Origin: Amycolatopsis acididurans
Lineage (GTDB): Bacteria; Actinomycetota; Actinomycetes; Mycobacteriales; Pseudonocardiaceae
Length of the DNA: 64,000 bases
Assembly (NCBI RefSeq): GCF_012328925.1
Contig: NZ_JAAXLS010000002.1
Coordinates: forward strand, 248,001-312,000
Direction: 5' to 3'
Position 1 is the stretch's first letter. Every line of letters begins with the position of its first letter. Below, piece by piece: positions 33,614 through 41,807 of the stretch. A program made the translations under genes and the position numbers. The notes below the pieces were generated by a model, which was given only the letters and a program-made list of their open reading frames with translations, searched no databases and had not been told where the DNA came from.

Positions 33614-34225
33614 CTACGACGCGCCCACCATGTCCAGCGCCAGGCGCTGGTACCGCCGCACGATCTGCTTGCGACTGATTCCGCCGCGCGGCGAGAACCA
33701 GCTCGCGACGCCGGTGCACATCACGACGATGGCGCGGGAGGCCTCCAGCGGCAGGCCCGTGGTGAACACGCCCTGCTCGACGCCGCGCCGCACCACCTGG
33801 TCGAACAGCCGTTGCTGCTGCCGCCGCTTCGCCAGATGCCTGCCGCGCAGGGGTTCCTGCAGCGCCCGCAGCTCGCTCGTCCCGAGCAGGGTGCCGCGCT
33901 GGTCGGACAGGTGGAACAGGATCTGCACCGACACCAGCGCCCGCAGCTGCTCCGCGGGCTGCTCGCCCGCCTCGGCCAGCGCCGTGCGGGTACACGACAG
34001 CAGATGCTTGATCCCCCGCTCCATGATCGTGGCGAGTACGTCCTGTTTGGACTGGAAGTGGTGGTACAGCGCCGCGGCACTCAGTCCCGCGCGCTCGGCG
34101 ATGTCCCGTACCGAGGTGCCGTGATAGCCGTGTTCGGCCATCACCTCGATCGCGGCCCGCAGGATCGTCTCCTCCCCGGAGGAGCCCTCCTCGGCGCGCC
34201 GTCCGGCGCCTGGTGCGGAACTCAC
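33614..34225 (-). CDS. TetR family transcriptional regulator
   Basis: This 203-residue protein has the helix-turn-helix TSVRDIAERAGLSAAALYHHF at about residues 37-57, followed by an all-helical ligand domain. GTG at 34225 is chosen because AGGAGAGG lies about 10 bases upstream; a longer frame lacks one. It lies in the same orientation as, and between, the acyl-CoA dehydrogenase/cyclase genes and the ligase operon. An acyl-CoA-responsive repressor of this cluster is likely. Its operator may be the palindrome at 36481. Confidence 0.88.
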   Translation of the reverse strand: MSSAPGAGRRAEEGSSGEETILRAAIEVMAEHGYHGTSVRDIAERAGLSAAALYHHFQSKQDVLATIMERGIKHLLSCTRTALAEAGEQPAEQLRALVSVQILFHLSDQRGTLLGTSELRALQEPLRGRHLAKRRQQQRLFDQVVRRGVEQGVFTTGLPLEASRAIVVMCTGVASWFSPRGGISRKQIVRRYQRLALDMVGAS

Positions 34226-34289
34226 TGGGCCACCTCTCCTGCTGTCCACTATGGACGAACCAGCGTCCACCCCGCATCCGGTCCCTCCC

Positions 34290-35216
34290 TCACTTCATCG
34301 CCAGCGGATTGACCGGCGAGCCGAGCCCCCGCCGGAACTTGATCGGCGGCGCCGCGAAGAAGAACTCGTAACGCCCGTCGGCGGCGCAGTCGCCGGCCAG
34401 TTCCTCGAAGTCGAGAATCTCGCCCAGCGTCATGCCGAGGTCGCGGATCAGCACCATGTGCACCGGCATGACCTCGCCCTCGACCTCGCCGGGCAGAACC
34501 TCGATCGCCCAGTTGTCCGAGCACACCGCCGCGACATCGTGCTCGCGCAGCCATTCGCAGCACGCGAGCCCGAGCCCCGGCTCACCGGCCATGAACGATC
34601 GCGCGTCCTGCTCGACGAGGAACTTCCTGCGCCAGCCCGTGCGCACCGCGACGATGTCACCGGCGCGGACCTCGACGTGCTGGGCCGCCGCCACCGCGTC
34701 GAGTTCATCCGGCCCGATCGCCTCGCCCGCCTGGAGCCAGTCCACGTCACGATGCCGTGCGACATCGAGAAGCACGCCGCGTCCGGCGATCCCTTTCGCC
34801 TGGTGCTCGATCGACAGATGCCGCGCACCGTGCGGGCCGACGTCGGCGGCCGGGAAACCGTTGTACAGCAGCTCGTCGTAGTAGACGTGGGCCAGCCCGT
34901 CCCATTGCGATGCGCTCTGCAGCGGCATGAACACGTAGTCGTCGGCGAAGTGGAAGGCACCGGGGAAGTTCTGGTCGTCGCCGGTTTCCGCGCGCAGCAG
35001 CACCGGATTGATCCGGCCGCCCCCCGGTTGCGGGCCGCCCGGACCGAACGGGATGCCGAGGTCGAAGATCTTCCCGTCGCGCACCAGGCCCGCGGCGGCG
35101 ACGAGCCGTTCGGGCGTCAGCAGGTTCGTGGTGCCCCGCTCGTCGCGGCGGCCGTCGCTGTCCCAGCGTCCCCAGTTCGAGAGCCGTTTGCCCAGAGCAC
35201 GGAAGTCCTCGGTCAT
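34290..35216 (-). CDS. cyclase family protein (kynurenine formamidase-like)
   Basis: This 308-residue protein resembles the cyclase/KynB hydrolase family. GKIFDLGIPFGPGG near the start, SQWDGLAHVYY with the metal His, GARHLSIE, and late VCSDNWAIEVLPGE and PVHMVLIRDLGMTLGE fit. Family members are metal-dependent amide or ring hydrolases. In a catabolic cluster it could open a ring or lactone. ATG overlaps the acyl-CoA dehydrogenase stop (ATGA). The 64 bases after it and before the TetR start show only a short GTCCA-TGGAC repeat. Confidence 0.82.
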   Translation of the reverse strand: MTEDFRALGKRLSNWGRWDSDGRRDERGTTNLLTPERLVAAAGLVRDGKIFDLGIPFGPGGPQPGGGRINPVLLRAETGDDQNFPGAFHFADDYVFMPLQSASQWDGLAHVYYDELLYNGFPAADVGPHGARHLSIEHQAKGIAGRGVLLDVARHRDVDWLQAGEAIGPDELDAVAAAQHVEVRAGDIVAVRTGWRRKFLVEQDARSFMAGEPGLGLACCEWLREHDVAAVCSDNWAIEVLPGEVEGEVMPVHMVLIRDLGMTLGEILDFEELAGDCAADGRYEFFFAAPPIKFRRGLGSPVNPLAMK

Positions 35217-36469
35217 GAACGCTTGCGGGGGCCGGCGAAGCCGAACAGGTACCCGGCGACCTTGCGCATCTGCACCTCTTCCGCACCCTCGGTGATGCGA
35301 TAGCGGCGGTGGTGCCGGTAGATGTGCTCGAACGGCATGTGGCGCGTGTATCCGATGCCGCCGTGCACCTGGATCGCGCGGTCGGCGGCGTCGCACACCA
35401 GCCGGTTGGCCCGGTAGTTGCACATCGAGACCTTATCGCTGATTTCCATGTGCGGCACGCGGTCCAGCTCCCACGCGGTCTTGCGGACCAGCCCGCGCAC
35501 CATCTCCGCTTCGGTCTGCAGCTCCACCAGCGGCCACTGGATGGCCTGCCGCGTGGCCAATGCCTGCCCGAAAGTCTTGCGGCGCCTGGCGAACTCGACG
35601 CTCTGATCGATGCAGTACTGCGCCGCACCCACACCGGAGGCCGCCTGCCGGATCCGGTTCTCGTGCACGAACGTCTGCGCCACGGCCAGTCCCGCGCCCA
35701 CTTCGCCGAACACCGTCGAGCCGGGCACCCGAACGTCGCGCAGCGTCACCTCGGCGTGGTCGGTCGGCATGTTGAAGGTCCACCAATGGAAATCGACCGA
35801 GAACCCGGGCGTGCCGGTCGGCGTGATGAACGCCGTGATCCCCTTGGCGTCGCCGGGTTCGCCGGAAGTACGCGCGAACACGACGTCGTGCGTGGCCGAA
35901 TGCAGGCCGGAGTTGAACCGCTTGGCGCCGTTGATGACCCAATCGCCGCCGTCGCGGACCGCGGTGGTCTCCATCCACGTCGCGTCGCTGCCGTGCTCCG
36001 GTTCGGTCAGCCCGAAGCCGATCCGCTTGGCGCCGGTCAGCATCGGTTCGAGGAACTCCTCGCGCTGCTCCGGCGTGCCGTATTCGAGCATCATGTGCAC
36101 GAACGGGAAGTTCCCGACGACGGAGGACTCGTTCTGCAGATCGTTGTGCAGACCAAGGCCCTTGGCTGCCAGGTGTTCGCGGATCACCGCCATGTCGAAG
36201 TTGCTGCCGTCGGACCCGCCGACCGCTTTCGGCAGGCCGTAACGCAACCAGCCCGCCGCGTCCGCGCGGCGGAACATCTCGTGCAGCAGTTCCTCCCATT
36301 CCGGCCGCGGTACACCGCCGTTCTCGAAGTCGGTACGGGCGTACTCGCGCCGGTGATCGAAGAACCGCTCGTTGTCGTCCTGCTGCTGCAGCGGCTTGAT
36401 CTCCCGCTCGATGAAATCGTCCAGATCGGCGAGTCGCTGGACCAGTTCACCGGGAAGTTCGAAGTCCAC
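35213..36469 (-). CDS. acyl-CoA dehydrogenase
   Basis: This 418-residue FAD enzyme has FGLTEPEHGSDATWMETTAV (acyl-CoA/FAD site), HAEVTLRDVRVPGS, QAIQWPLVELQTEAEMVRGL and the C-terminal AIQVHGGIGYTRHMPFEHIY. TEGAEEVQ keeps the usual catalytic Glu position. The SDAT segment resembles ACAD10/11-type dehydrogenases. It starts the minus-strand gene run (acyl-CoA dehydrogenase, cyclase, TetR, ligase and so on), facing a divergent enoyl-CoA hydratase across a palindrome. Confidence 0.9.
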   Translation of the reverse strand: MDFELPGELVQRLADLDDFIEREIKPLQQQDDNERFFDHRREYARTDFENGGVPRPEWEELLHEMFRRADAAGWLRYGLPKAVGGSDGSNFDMAVIREHLAAKGLGLHNDLQNESSVVGNFPFVHMMLEYGTPEQREEFLEPMLTGAKRIGFGLTEPEHGSDATWMETTAVRDGGDWVINGAKRFNSGLHSATHDVVFARTSGEPGDAKGITAFITPTGTPGFSVDFHWWTFNMPTDHAEVTLRDVRVPGSTVFGEVGAGLAVAQTFVHENRIRQAASGVGAAQYCIDQSVEFARRRKTFGQALATRQAIQWPLVELQTEAEMVRGLVRKTAWELDRVPHMEISDKVSMCNYRANRLVCDAADRAIQVHGGIGYTRHMPFEHIYRHHRRYRITEGAEEVQMRKVAGYLFGFAGPRKRS

Positions 36470-36480
36470 GAGTCCTCCTT

Positions 36481-36490
36481 AACGATCGTT
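36481..36490. promoter_or_regulatory. perfect palindrome, likely TetR operator
   Basis: AACGATCGTT is a perfect 10-bp palindrome within the 71-base gap between divergent acyl-CoA dehydrogenase and enoyl-CoA hydratase genes. Its position would let one repressor close both promoters. The TetR protein encoded at 33614-34225 is the obvious candidate. Confidence 0.55.
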
Positions 36491-36540
36491 CAGCTAGGAT
36501 GGCATCGCGAGCAGCGCCAAGGGAAGGGGCAGTTCCGCCG

Positions 36541-37341
36541 ATGGGTGAGCAGCGAGTGCGCGTCACGATCGAGGACGCCGTGGCCGATGTCCGCCTGGCC
36601 CGGCCGGACAAACGCAACGCCCTGGATCAGGCCATGTTCGCCGGCCTGGTCGAGACGGGCGAACGGCTCAAACACGAACCGTCCGTCCGTGCCGTCGTGC
36701 TCTCCGGCGAAGGCCCGGATTTCTGCGCCGGCCTGGACTTCACCGAGTTCCGCGCGATGGCGGGCCGCGGCCCGGCACCGGAACTGGGCGCACCCTCCGG
36801 CGGCGGCCCGGCGCGCACCCGGGGGCAGCGCGCGGCCTACGTGTGGGCGGAACTTCCGGTTCCGGTCATCGCCGCGGTGCGGGGCAACGCGCTCGGCGGC
36901 GGTCTGCAGGTGGCTCTCGGTGCGGACATCCGCATCGTCGCCCCGGACGCGCGGTTGTCGGTCCTGGAGGTCAAATGGGGCCTGATTCCCGATATGACGG
37001 GCACGCAGCTGCTTCCCGAACTGGTCGGCAGGGACGTCGCGAAGGAGCTGACCTTCACCGGCCGCATCGTCCGCGGCGAGGAGGCCGTCGAGCTCGGCCT
37101 CGCCACCCGCACCGACCCCGATCCGCTGGCCGCCGCGCTCGCGCTGGCCAAGGAGATCGCGGCCCGCAGCCCGCACAGCATTCGTGCCGCCAAGAGGCTG
37201 CTCGACCAGGCGGGCCGCGTCGACCTCGCGACCGGGTTCGCCGCCGAACAGGCCGAGATCCGCACGCTGATCGGCAGCCCGAACCAGGTCGAAGCGGTCA
37301 CGGCCGCGTTCGAGAAACGGGCTCCGGTCTTCCGCGACTGA
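36541..37341 (+). CDS. enoyl-CoA hydratase/isomerase family protein (crotonase)
   Basis: This 266-residue crotonase has RPDKRNALDQAM, the first oxyanion strand AVVLSGEGPDFCAGLDFTEF, and the second, RGNALGGGLQVALGADIRI. VKWGLIPDMTGTQLLPELVG follows at the usual second catalytic Glu region, where an Asp stands. It would hydrate or isomerise an enoyl-CoA. ATG at 36541 has AAGGGAAGGGG upstream. It is monocistronic and divergent from the acyl-CoA dehydrogenase gene, whose cluster carries a broken crotonase, so this copy may supply that step. Confidence 0.88.
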   Translation: MGEQRVRVTIEDAVADVRLARPDKRNALDQAMFAGLVETGERLKHEPSVRAVVLSGEGPDFCAGLDFTEFRAMAGRGPAPELGAPSGGGPARTRGQRAAYVWAELPVPVIAAVRGNALGGGLQVALGADIRIVAPDARLSVLEVKWGLIPDMTGTQLLPELVGRDVAKELTFTGRIVRGEEAVELGLATRTDPDPLAAALALAKEIAARSPHSIRAAKRLLDQAGRVDLATGFAAEQAEIRTLIGSPNQVEAVTAAFEKRAPVFRD

Positions 37342-37426
37342 TCCTTTGTGGACTAGCTCACCATCGCGCCGAGCCGTCCACTGCGGACAGTGCGCCCCCT
37401 CCCACTCTCAACGTATAGCGCACCCC

Positions 37427-37447
37427 GGGGCTTGCGGCAAGACCCCC
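37427..37447 (+). promoter_or_regulatory. rifamycin-associated element (RAE)
   Basis: GGGGCTTGCGGCAAG (37427-37441) followed by ACCCCC matches the rifamycin-associated element as I recall it (GGGGCTTGCGGCAAGGCCCC) with one difference in the 20 positions. It is an inverted repeat with arms GGGGCTTGC and GCAAG-CCCC. RAEs precede rifamycin-induced genes such as rox, rph, rgt, arr and helR. This copy lies 55 bases before the monooxygenase start and just after a possible -10 box TATAGC (37414-37419). Confidence 0.85.
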
Positions 37448-37502
37448 TTCGTACCGGAAAATCTCCCGCCGACGCCGAAATCCGCGCGAATGGGAGTAGC
37501 GA

Positions 37503-39017
37503 GTGAACGACGCCGACGTGATCGTCGTGGGTGCCGGGCCGGTCGGCCTGATGCTGGCCGGTGAACTGTGCCTGGCCGGGCTGCACCCGCTGGTACTGGA
37601 GCGGCGCCCCCAGCGACGCGACATCCCGAAAGCCGGCGGCGTGGGTGGCCGGATCCTCGACGTGCTGCGCTACCGGGGCATGCTGGAGCGCTTCGAAGCG
37701 GCATCCGCCAGACCCGCTCCCGCTCCGCGGTTCCCCTTCGGTGGCCTACATCTGGACTTCAGCCACCTCACGGACTCGCCGATGGCCGCGCTGCCGCTTG
37801 CGCAACCGCGCCTGGAGCACCTGCTGGAGGATTACGCCACCCAACGCGGCGCCGAGATCCGCCGCGGTCACGAGGTGACCGGACTGCGCCAGGACGACGA
37901 CGCGATCACGGCGGAGGTCCACGGCCAGGGCGGCCGCTACCGACTGACGGCGCCGTACCTCGTGGGCTGCGACGGACCGCGAAGCCGTGTCCGCGACCTG
38001 GCCGGGATTCCGTTTCCCGGCACCACGTATCCGGAGGTCAACCGGGTCGGCCAGGTCACGATCCCCGAACCGGTCACCGTCCTCGACAACGGTGATCTCG
38101 ACGTTCGCGGCGGCGGACGGATCCAGGCCGGTTTCACCCGGACCGAGCGCGGGGTCTTCGGGCTCGGGGCGCGCGCGTCCGAGACGTTGTTCCTCTACAC
38201 CAGCGAGGACGAATCCACCGCATACGACGACGACGCGCCGATGCCGTTGGCCGAGCTCCAGGACAGCATCACGCGCGTGCTCGGCGTGCACCTGCCGCTG
38301 GGCGAACCGAGGCGCCTGTCCCGCTTCACCTTCCAGGCGCGCCACGCCGCGCGGTACCGCGAAGGGCGGGTCTTGCTGGCCGGGGACGCCGCACACCTGT
38401 TTCCCGCCACCGGTGTCGCACTCAACGCGGGCATGCTCGACGCGGTCAATCTCGCGTGGAAGCTGGGCGCCACGGTCCACGGCTGGGCGCCGCCCGGGCT
38501 GCTGGACACCTACCACCGCGAACGCCACCAGGCCGGCGCGCGCACGCTCCTGCACACCCAGGCGCAGGTGGCGCTGCGGCGCGGACTGGACCCGGCCGCC
38601 GACGCGCTGCGGGAACTGTTCGAAGAAGTGGTCGCCGACGAGCAGCCGTTGCGCCGGATGGGCGCCCTGCTCGCGGGCAGTGACATCCGCTACGGCGGCA
38701 CCGGCGAGCACCCGCTGACCGGGACCTTCGCGCCGGACCTCACGCTCCACACCGGTCAGGGCACCACGAGCGTCGCGCGGCTCATGCGCCCCGCGCGGCC
38801 GGTCCTGCTCGACCTCGCCGGCCGCCGGGATCTCCGCGAAGCCGCACGGGACTGGCGACCGCGCGTCGAGATCTACACCGCGAAAACCGGGCAGCCACCC
38901 GCCGACGCGATACTGATCCGGCCGGACGCCCACATCGCGTGGAGCGCCACCGGCGAGGACACCGACGCGAGTACCCTGCCCGAGGCCCTGTCCGGCTGGT
39001 TCGGCGCACCGTCCTGA
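37503..39017 (+). CDS. RAE-linked class A flavin monooxygenase, Rox-like
   Basis: This 504-residue protein has VIVVGAGPVGLMLAGEL (FAD), YLVGCDGPRSRVRDL (DG motif) and VLLAGDAAHLFPATGVALNAG near residue 292. A thioredoxin-like C-terminal domain follows, as in aromatic polyketide and rifamycin hydroxylases. Rox enzymes hydroxylate and linearise rifamycins. Here RIQAGFTRTERGVFGLGAR and other core parts differ from classical Rox, so a related substrate is possible. The upstream RAE is the main reason for the assignment. GTG start follows GGGAG by about 7 bases. It is convergent with a HelD-type gene across a strong hairpin. Confidence 0.82.
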   Translation: MNDADVIVVGAGPVGLMLAGELCLAGLHPLVLERRPQRRDIPKAGGVGGRILDVLRYRGMLERFEAASARPAPAPRFPFGGLHLDFSHLTDSPMAALPLAQPRLEHLLEDYATQRGAEIRRGHEVTGLRQDDDAITAEVHGQGGRYRLTAPYLVGCDGPRSRVRDLAGIPFPGTTYPEVNRVGQVTIPEPVTVLDNGDLDVRGGGRIQAGFTRTERGVFGLGARASETLFLYTSEDESTAYDDDAPMPLAELQDSITRVLGVHLPLGEPRRLSRFTFQARHAARYREGRVLLAGDAAHLFPATGVALNAGMLDAVNLAWKLGATVHGWAPPGLLDTYHRERHQAGARTLLHTQAQVALRRGLDPAADALRELFEEVVADEQPLRRMGALLAGSDIRYGGTGEHPLTGTFAPDLTLHTGQGTTSVARLMRPARPVLLDLAGRRDLREAARDWRPRVEIYTAKTGQPPADAILIRPDAHIAWSATGEDTDASTLPEALSGWFGAPS

Positions 39018-39022
39018 TCGGC

Positions 39023-39055
39023 ATGTGGCCGGCCCGTCACCGGAGCCGGCCACAT
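39023..39055. terminator. bidirectional terminator between monooxygenase and helD-like gene
   Basis: ATGTGGCCGGC (39023-39033) and GCCGGCCACAT (39045-39055) form a perfect 11-bp stem with an 11-base loop, six bases after the monooxygenase stop and eight before the convergent gene's stop. Confidence 0.8.
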
Positions 39056-39062
39056 CCCCCGC

Positions 39063-41240
39063 TCACCGCGCCGCGAGTCCATTCAGGACGTCCGGCAGCG
39101 GATCGCGGTGCACGACGCCGAGACGCTGCGTCGCGCGGGTCAGTGCGACGTAGAGTTCGGCCGCACCACGCGTGCCCTCGGCGAGGATCCGGTCCGGGTC
39201 CACCACGAGTACGGCGTCGAACTCGAGTCCCTTCGTCTCCGACGCGGGCACCGTTCCGGGCACCTCCGGCGGCCCGATCACGACACTCGTGCCTTCACGG
39301 TTCGCCTCCTCGCGGACGAACTCTTCGACGGCGGCAGGCAGTTGGTCGTCCGTGACGCGCTTGGACCACGGCAGAACACCACACGCGCGAACCGAGTCGG
39401 GCGGCGCGACCTCCGGAGCGAACTGCGCCAGCAGCGCCGCGGCGACCGACATGATCTCCGCCGGCGTGCGGTAGTTCACCGACAGCGACCGGTACACCCA
39501 CCTGCCCGGCACGTATCGCTCCAGCATCGCCTCCCACGAGCGCGCGCCCGCCGCCGAACGGCGCTGTGCGAGATCGCCCACCACCGTGAACGACCGGCCC
39601 GGGCAGCGCCGCATCAGCACCCGCCAGTCCATTTCGGACAGCTCCTGCGCCTCGTCGACCACGACGTGCCGGTAGGTCCAGTCCCGGTCCGCCGCCGCGC
39701 GCTCCGCGAGATCACGGGTGTCCCGCTCGACGAAGCGCTCGGCGAGGTCCTCGGCGTAGAGCAGATCCGTCGCGAACAGATGGTCCTCGTCGTCCATCGA
39801 GTCCTGCCGCTCCACGAGGTTGTCCAGCACCCGCGCGGCGTACTCGGCCTCGGCCCGGCGTTCCGCCGCGGCCGCCTGCCCGCCCGGCTGCCCGGCAGGC
39901 CTGTCGTGGCCGAGCAGGTCGGCCAGTTCGTCGAGCAGCGGCACGTCCGAAACGGTCCAGGCCTCACCTTCGGCCCGCGCCAGCTCGGGGCCGGCGCCGG
40001 CGACCCGCAGCCGCTCCTCCGATGTGTACAGCGAGGCCAGCAGCCCTTCCGGCGTCAGAACGGGCCAGAGCTGGTCGAGCGCCCCGGTGAACGCCTCGTC
40101 GTCCTCGAGTTGCTTGAGCAGGCCCGACCGCAGTTCCTCCCATTCGGTCCGGTCGTCGCGGCTGAGCCAGCCGCGCCCGATCCGCCCGATCGCCCGTTCG
40201 GTCAGCACGTACGTGACGATGTCGGTGAACACCGCGCGGGCCTCGTTGTGCGGCAGTCCGCTCGCACGCGCCTCCTCCCTCGCCCACTCCGCGGTCTCCG
40301 CGTCGATCCGCACCGTGACGTCGTGCAGCCGGATCGGCAGCGGCGTCTCGGGCAGCCGCTGCCGGTCGGCGATCGCGGCGGCGAGCACGTCGAGCATCGT
40401 CAGCGACCCCTTGAGCCGCGCGGCTTTCGGGGTGTCCTCCGCGGTGACGTGCAGACCGGGCACGAGATCGCCGGGCGTCATGAACACCACGTCGGACTCG
40501 CCCAGCGACGGCAGCACCCGGGCGATGTGATGGAGGAAGGCCGGATTGGGCCCGACCACCAGCACTCCGTGCCGTTCCATCCGTTCCCGCTGGGTGTAGA
40601 GCAGGTAGGCGACGCGATGCAGGGCGACCACGGTCTTGCCCGTGCCCGGACCGCCCTCGATTACCAGCACGCCGGGATGATCGAGCCGGATGATCTCGTC
40701 CTGCTCCGCCTGGATCGTCGCGACGATGTCCCGCATTCCCTCGCCGCGCGGCGCGTTGACCGCGGCGAGCAGGGCCGCGTCCCCGCGCTCCTCGCCGCCG
40801 GGCCTGCCGAGCACCTCGTCGGTGAACTCGACCACCTGACGGCCGCGGGTGTGGAACTGGCGGCGCCGCCGCATGTTCTCCGGCGCCGCGGCGGTCGCGA
40901 CGTAGAACGCCCGCGACGCCGGAGCCCGCCAGTCCAGCAACACCGGCCGGTAGTCGTCGGCCTCGTCGAACAAGCCGATCCGGCCGATGTAGGACCGTTC
41001 GCCGGCAACGGTGTCGAGCCTGCCGAAACACAGCCCGTTGTCCGCGACGTCCAGCCGCTGCGCCTCCTTCGCCAGCGTGCGCACCGCGACATCGCGCTCC
41101 ATCGGCGTCACGCCCTCGCCGCGCAGTGCCGACCGGTACTCCCCCTTCACCCGCGCCCGCTCGGCGTCGAGCCGCCGGTAGAGGCCGGCCACGTAGCCAC
41201 GTTCGGACCGCAGTTCCTCTTCGTACCCCTGAGTTGACAC
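39063..41240 (-). CDS. HelD/HelR-type UvrD-like helicase (RNA polymerase recycling factor)
   Basis: The protein has 725 residues. The N-terminal coiled coil (about 1-65) inserts into RNA polymerase in the family. Walker A is GGPGTGKT (196-203). A long helical insertion (about 330-500) precedes Walker B, VVVDEAQELS (529 on). The helicase C-lobe has SVNYRTPAEIM and VALTRATQRLGVVHRD. VLLDWRAPASRAFYV before Walker A is typical of HelD. HelD releases stalled RNA polymerase, and HelR in Streptomyces displaces bound rifamycin. The RAE belongs to the convergent gene; none is seen before this GTG start. Confidence 0.88.
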   Translation of the reverse strand: MSTQGYEEELRSERGYVAGLYRRLDAERARVKGEYRSALRGEGVTPMERDVAVRTLAKEAQRLDVADNGLCFGRLDTVAGERSYIGRIGLFDEADDYRPVLLDWRAPASRAFYVATAAAPENMRRRRQFHTRGRQVVEFTDEVLGRPGGEERGDAALLAAVNAPRGEGMRDIVATIQAEQDEIIRLDHPGVLVIEGGPGTGKTVVALHRVAYLLYTQRERMERHGVLVVGPNPAFLHHIARVLPSLGESDVVFMTPGDLVPGLHVTAEDTPKAARLKGSLTMLDVLAAAIADRQRLPETPLPIRLHDVTVRIDAETAEWAREEARASGLPHNEARAVFTDIVTYVLTERAIGRIGRGWLSRDDRTEWEELRSGLLKQLEDDEAFTGALDQLWPVLTPEGLLASLYTSEERLRVAGAGPELARAEGEAWTVSDVPLLDELADLLGHDRPAGQPGGQAAAAERRAEAEYAARVLDNLVERQDSMDDEDHLFATDLLYAEDLAERFVERDTRDLAERAAADRDWTYRHVVVDEAQELSEMDWRVLMRRCPGRSFTVVGDLAQRRSAAGARSWEAMLERYVPGRWVYRSLSVNYRTPAEIMSVAAALLAQFAPEVAPPDSVRACGVLPWSKRVTDDQLPAAVEEFVREEANREGTSVVIGPPEVPGTVPASETKGLEFDAVLVVDPDRILAEGTRGAAELYVALTRATQRLGVVHRDPLPDVLNGLAAR

Positions 41241-41376
41241 AGACCCCTCACAGTGCTTAAACTGACACTAGGTTCGGCGGGTTTTCCTTTGTTTTCCGGA
41301 AGACACGCCGATTTTTCATTGTCCGCCTCGTGTCAAGTCCCCCGGTGGGTCGGGCGTGAAAGAATTCTCCCGGTGC

Positions 41377-41402
41377 TGTCGATCCGGGCGGCCGCGGTTC
41401 GT
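41377..41402 (+). promoter_or_regulatory. candidate ECF42 autoregulated promoter
   Basis: TGTCGA (41377-41382) followed after 17 bases by CGTG starting at 41400 fits, with one ambiguous base, the ECF42 target pattern as I recall it (-35 TGTCGA, -10 CGA/TC). It lies about 40 bases before the DGPF partner gene and its sigma factor, the place expected for autoregulation. Confidence 0.5.
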
Positions 41403-41441
41403 GTAACCAGTGCCAGCCCGATACGACACCAGGAGGTCGCG

Positions 41442-41807
41442 ATGAAGCAGTATCTGCTCGGCATCTACCAGCCCGACGGCCCGACCCCGCCGCCCGAGGT
41501 CCTCGATCCCGTCATGAAGCGCCTCGAGGCGTTTCGCCAGGAGCTGCGAGACGCCGGTCGCTGGGTGTTCTCCGCCGGTCTGCACGCGCCGGACACCGCC
41601 ACCGTGTTGCGCGCCAAGGGCGACGACGTGGTGATCACCGACGGGCCGTTCACCGAAGGCAAGGAACATCTCGGCGGGTTCACCGTCATCCGGGCGGCCG
41701 ATCTCGACGAGGCACTCGACTGGGGCCGCAAACTCACCCGGGCCATCGGGTTGCTGCCCATCGAGGTCCGCCCCATGCAGGGCATGGAAGAACCGGCCCG
41801 GGATTGA
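41442..41807 (+). CDS. YCII/DGPF domain protein, ECF42 partner
   Basis: This 121-residue protein has the DGPF motif ([18 protein letters not shown]) of YCII-related proteins and starts [20 protein letters not shown] at 41431-41436 fixes the ATG. In ECF42 loci one or more DGPF proteins precede the sigma factor and are its main targets. The molecular role is unknown, although an enzyme-like ferredoxin fold is expected. Its TGA overlaps the sigma factor ATG by one base. Confidence 0.9.
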   Translation: MKQYLLGIYQPDGPTPPPEVLDPVMKRLEAFRQELRDAGRWVFSAGLHAPDTATVLRAKGDDVVITDGPFTEGKEHLGGFTVIRAADLDEALDWGRKLTRAIGLLPIEVRPMQGMEEPARD

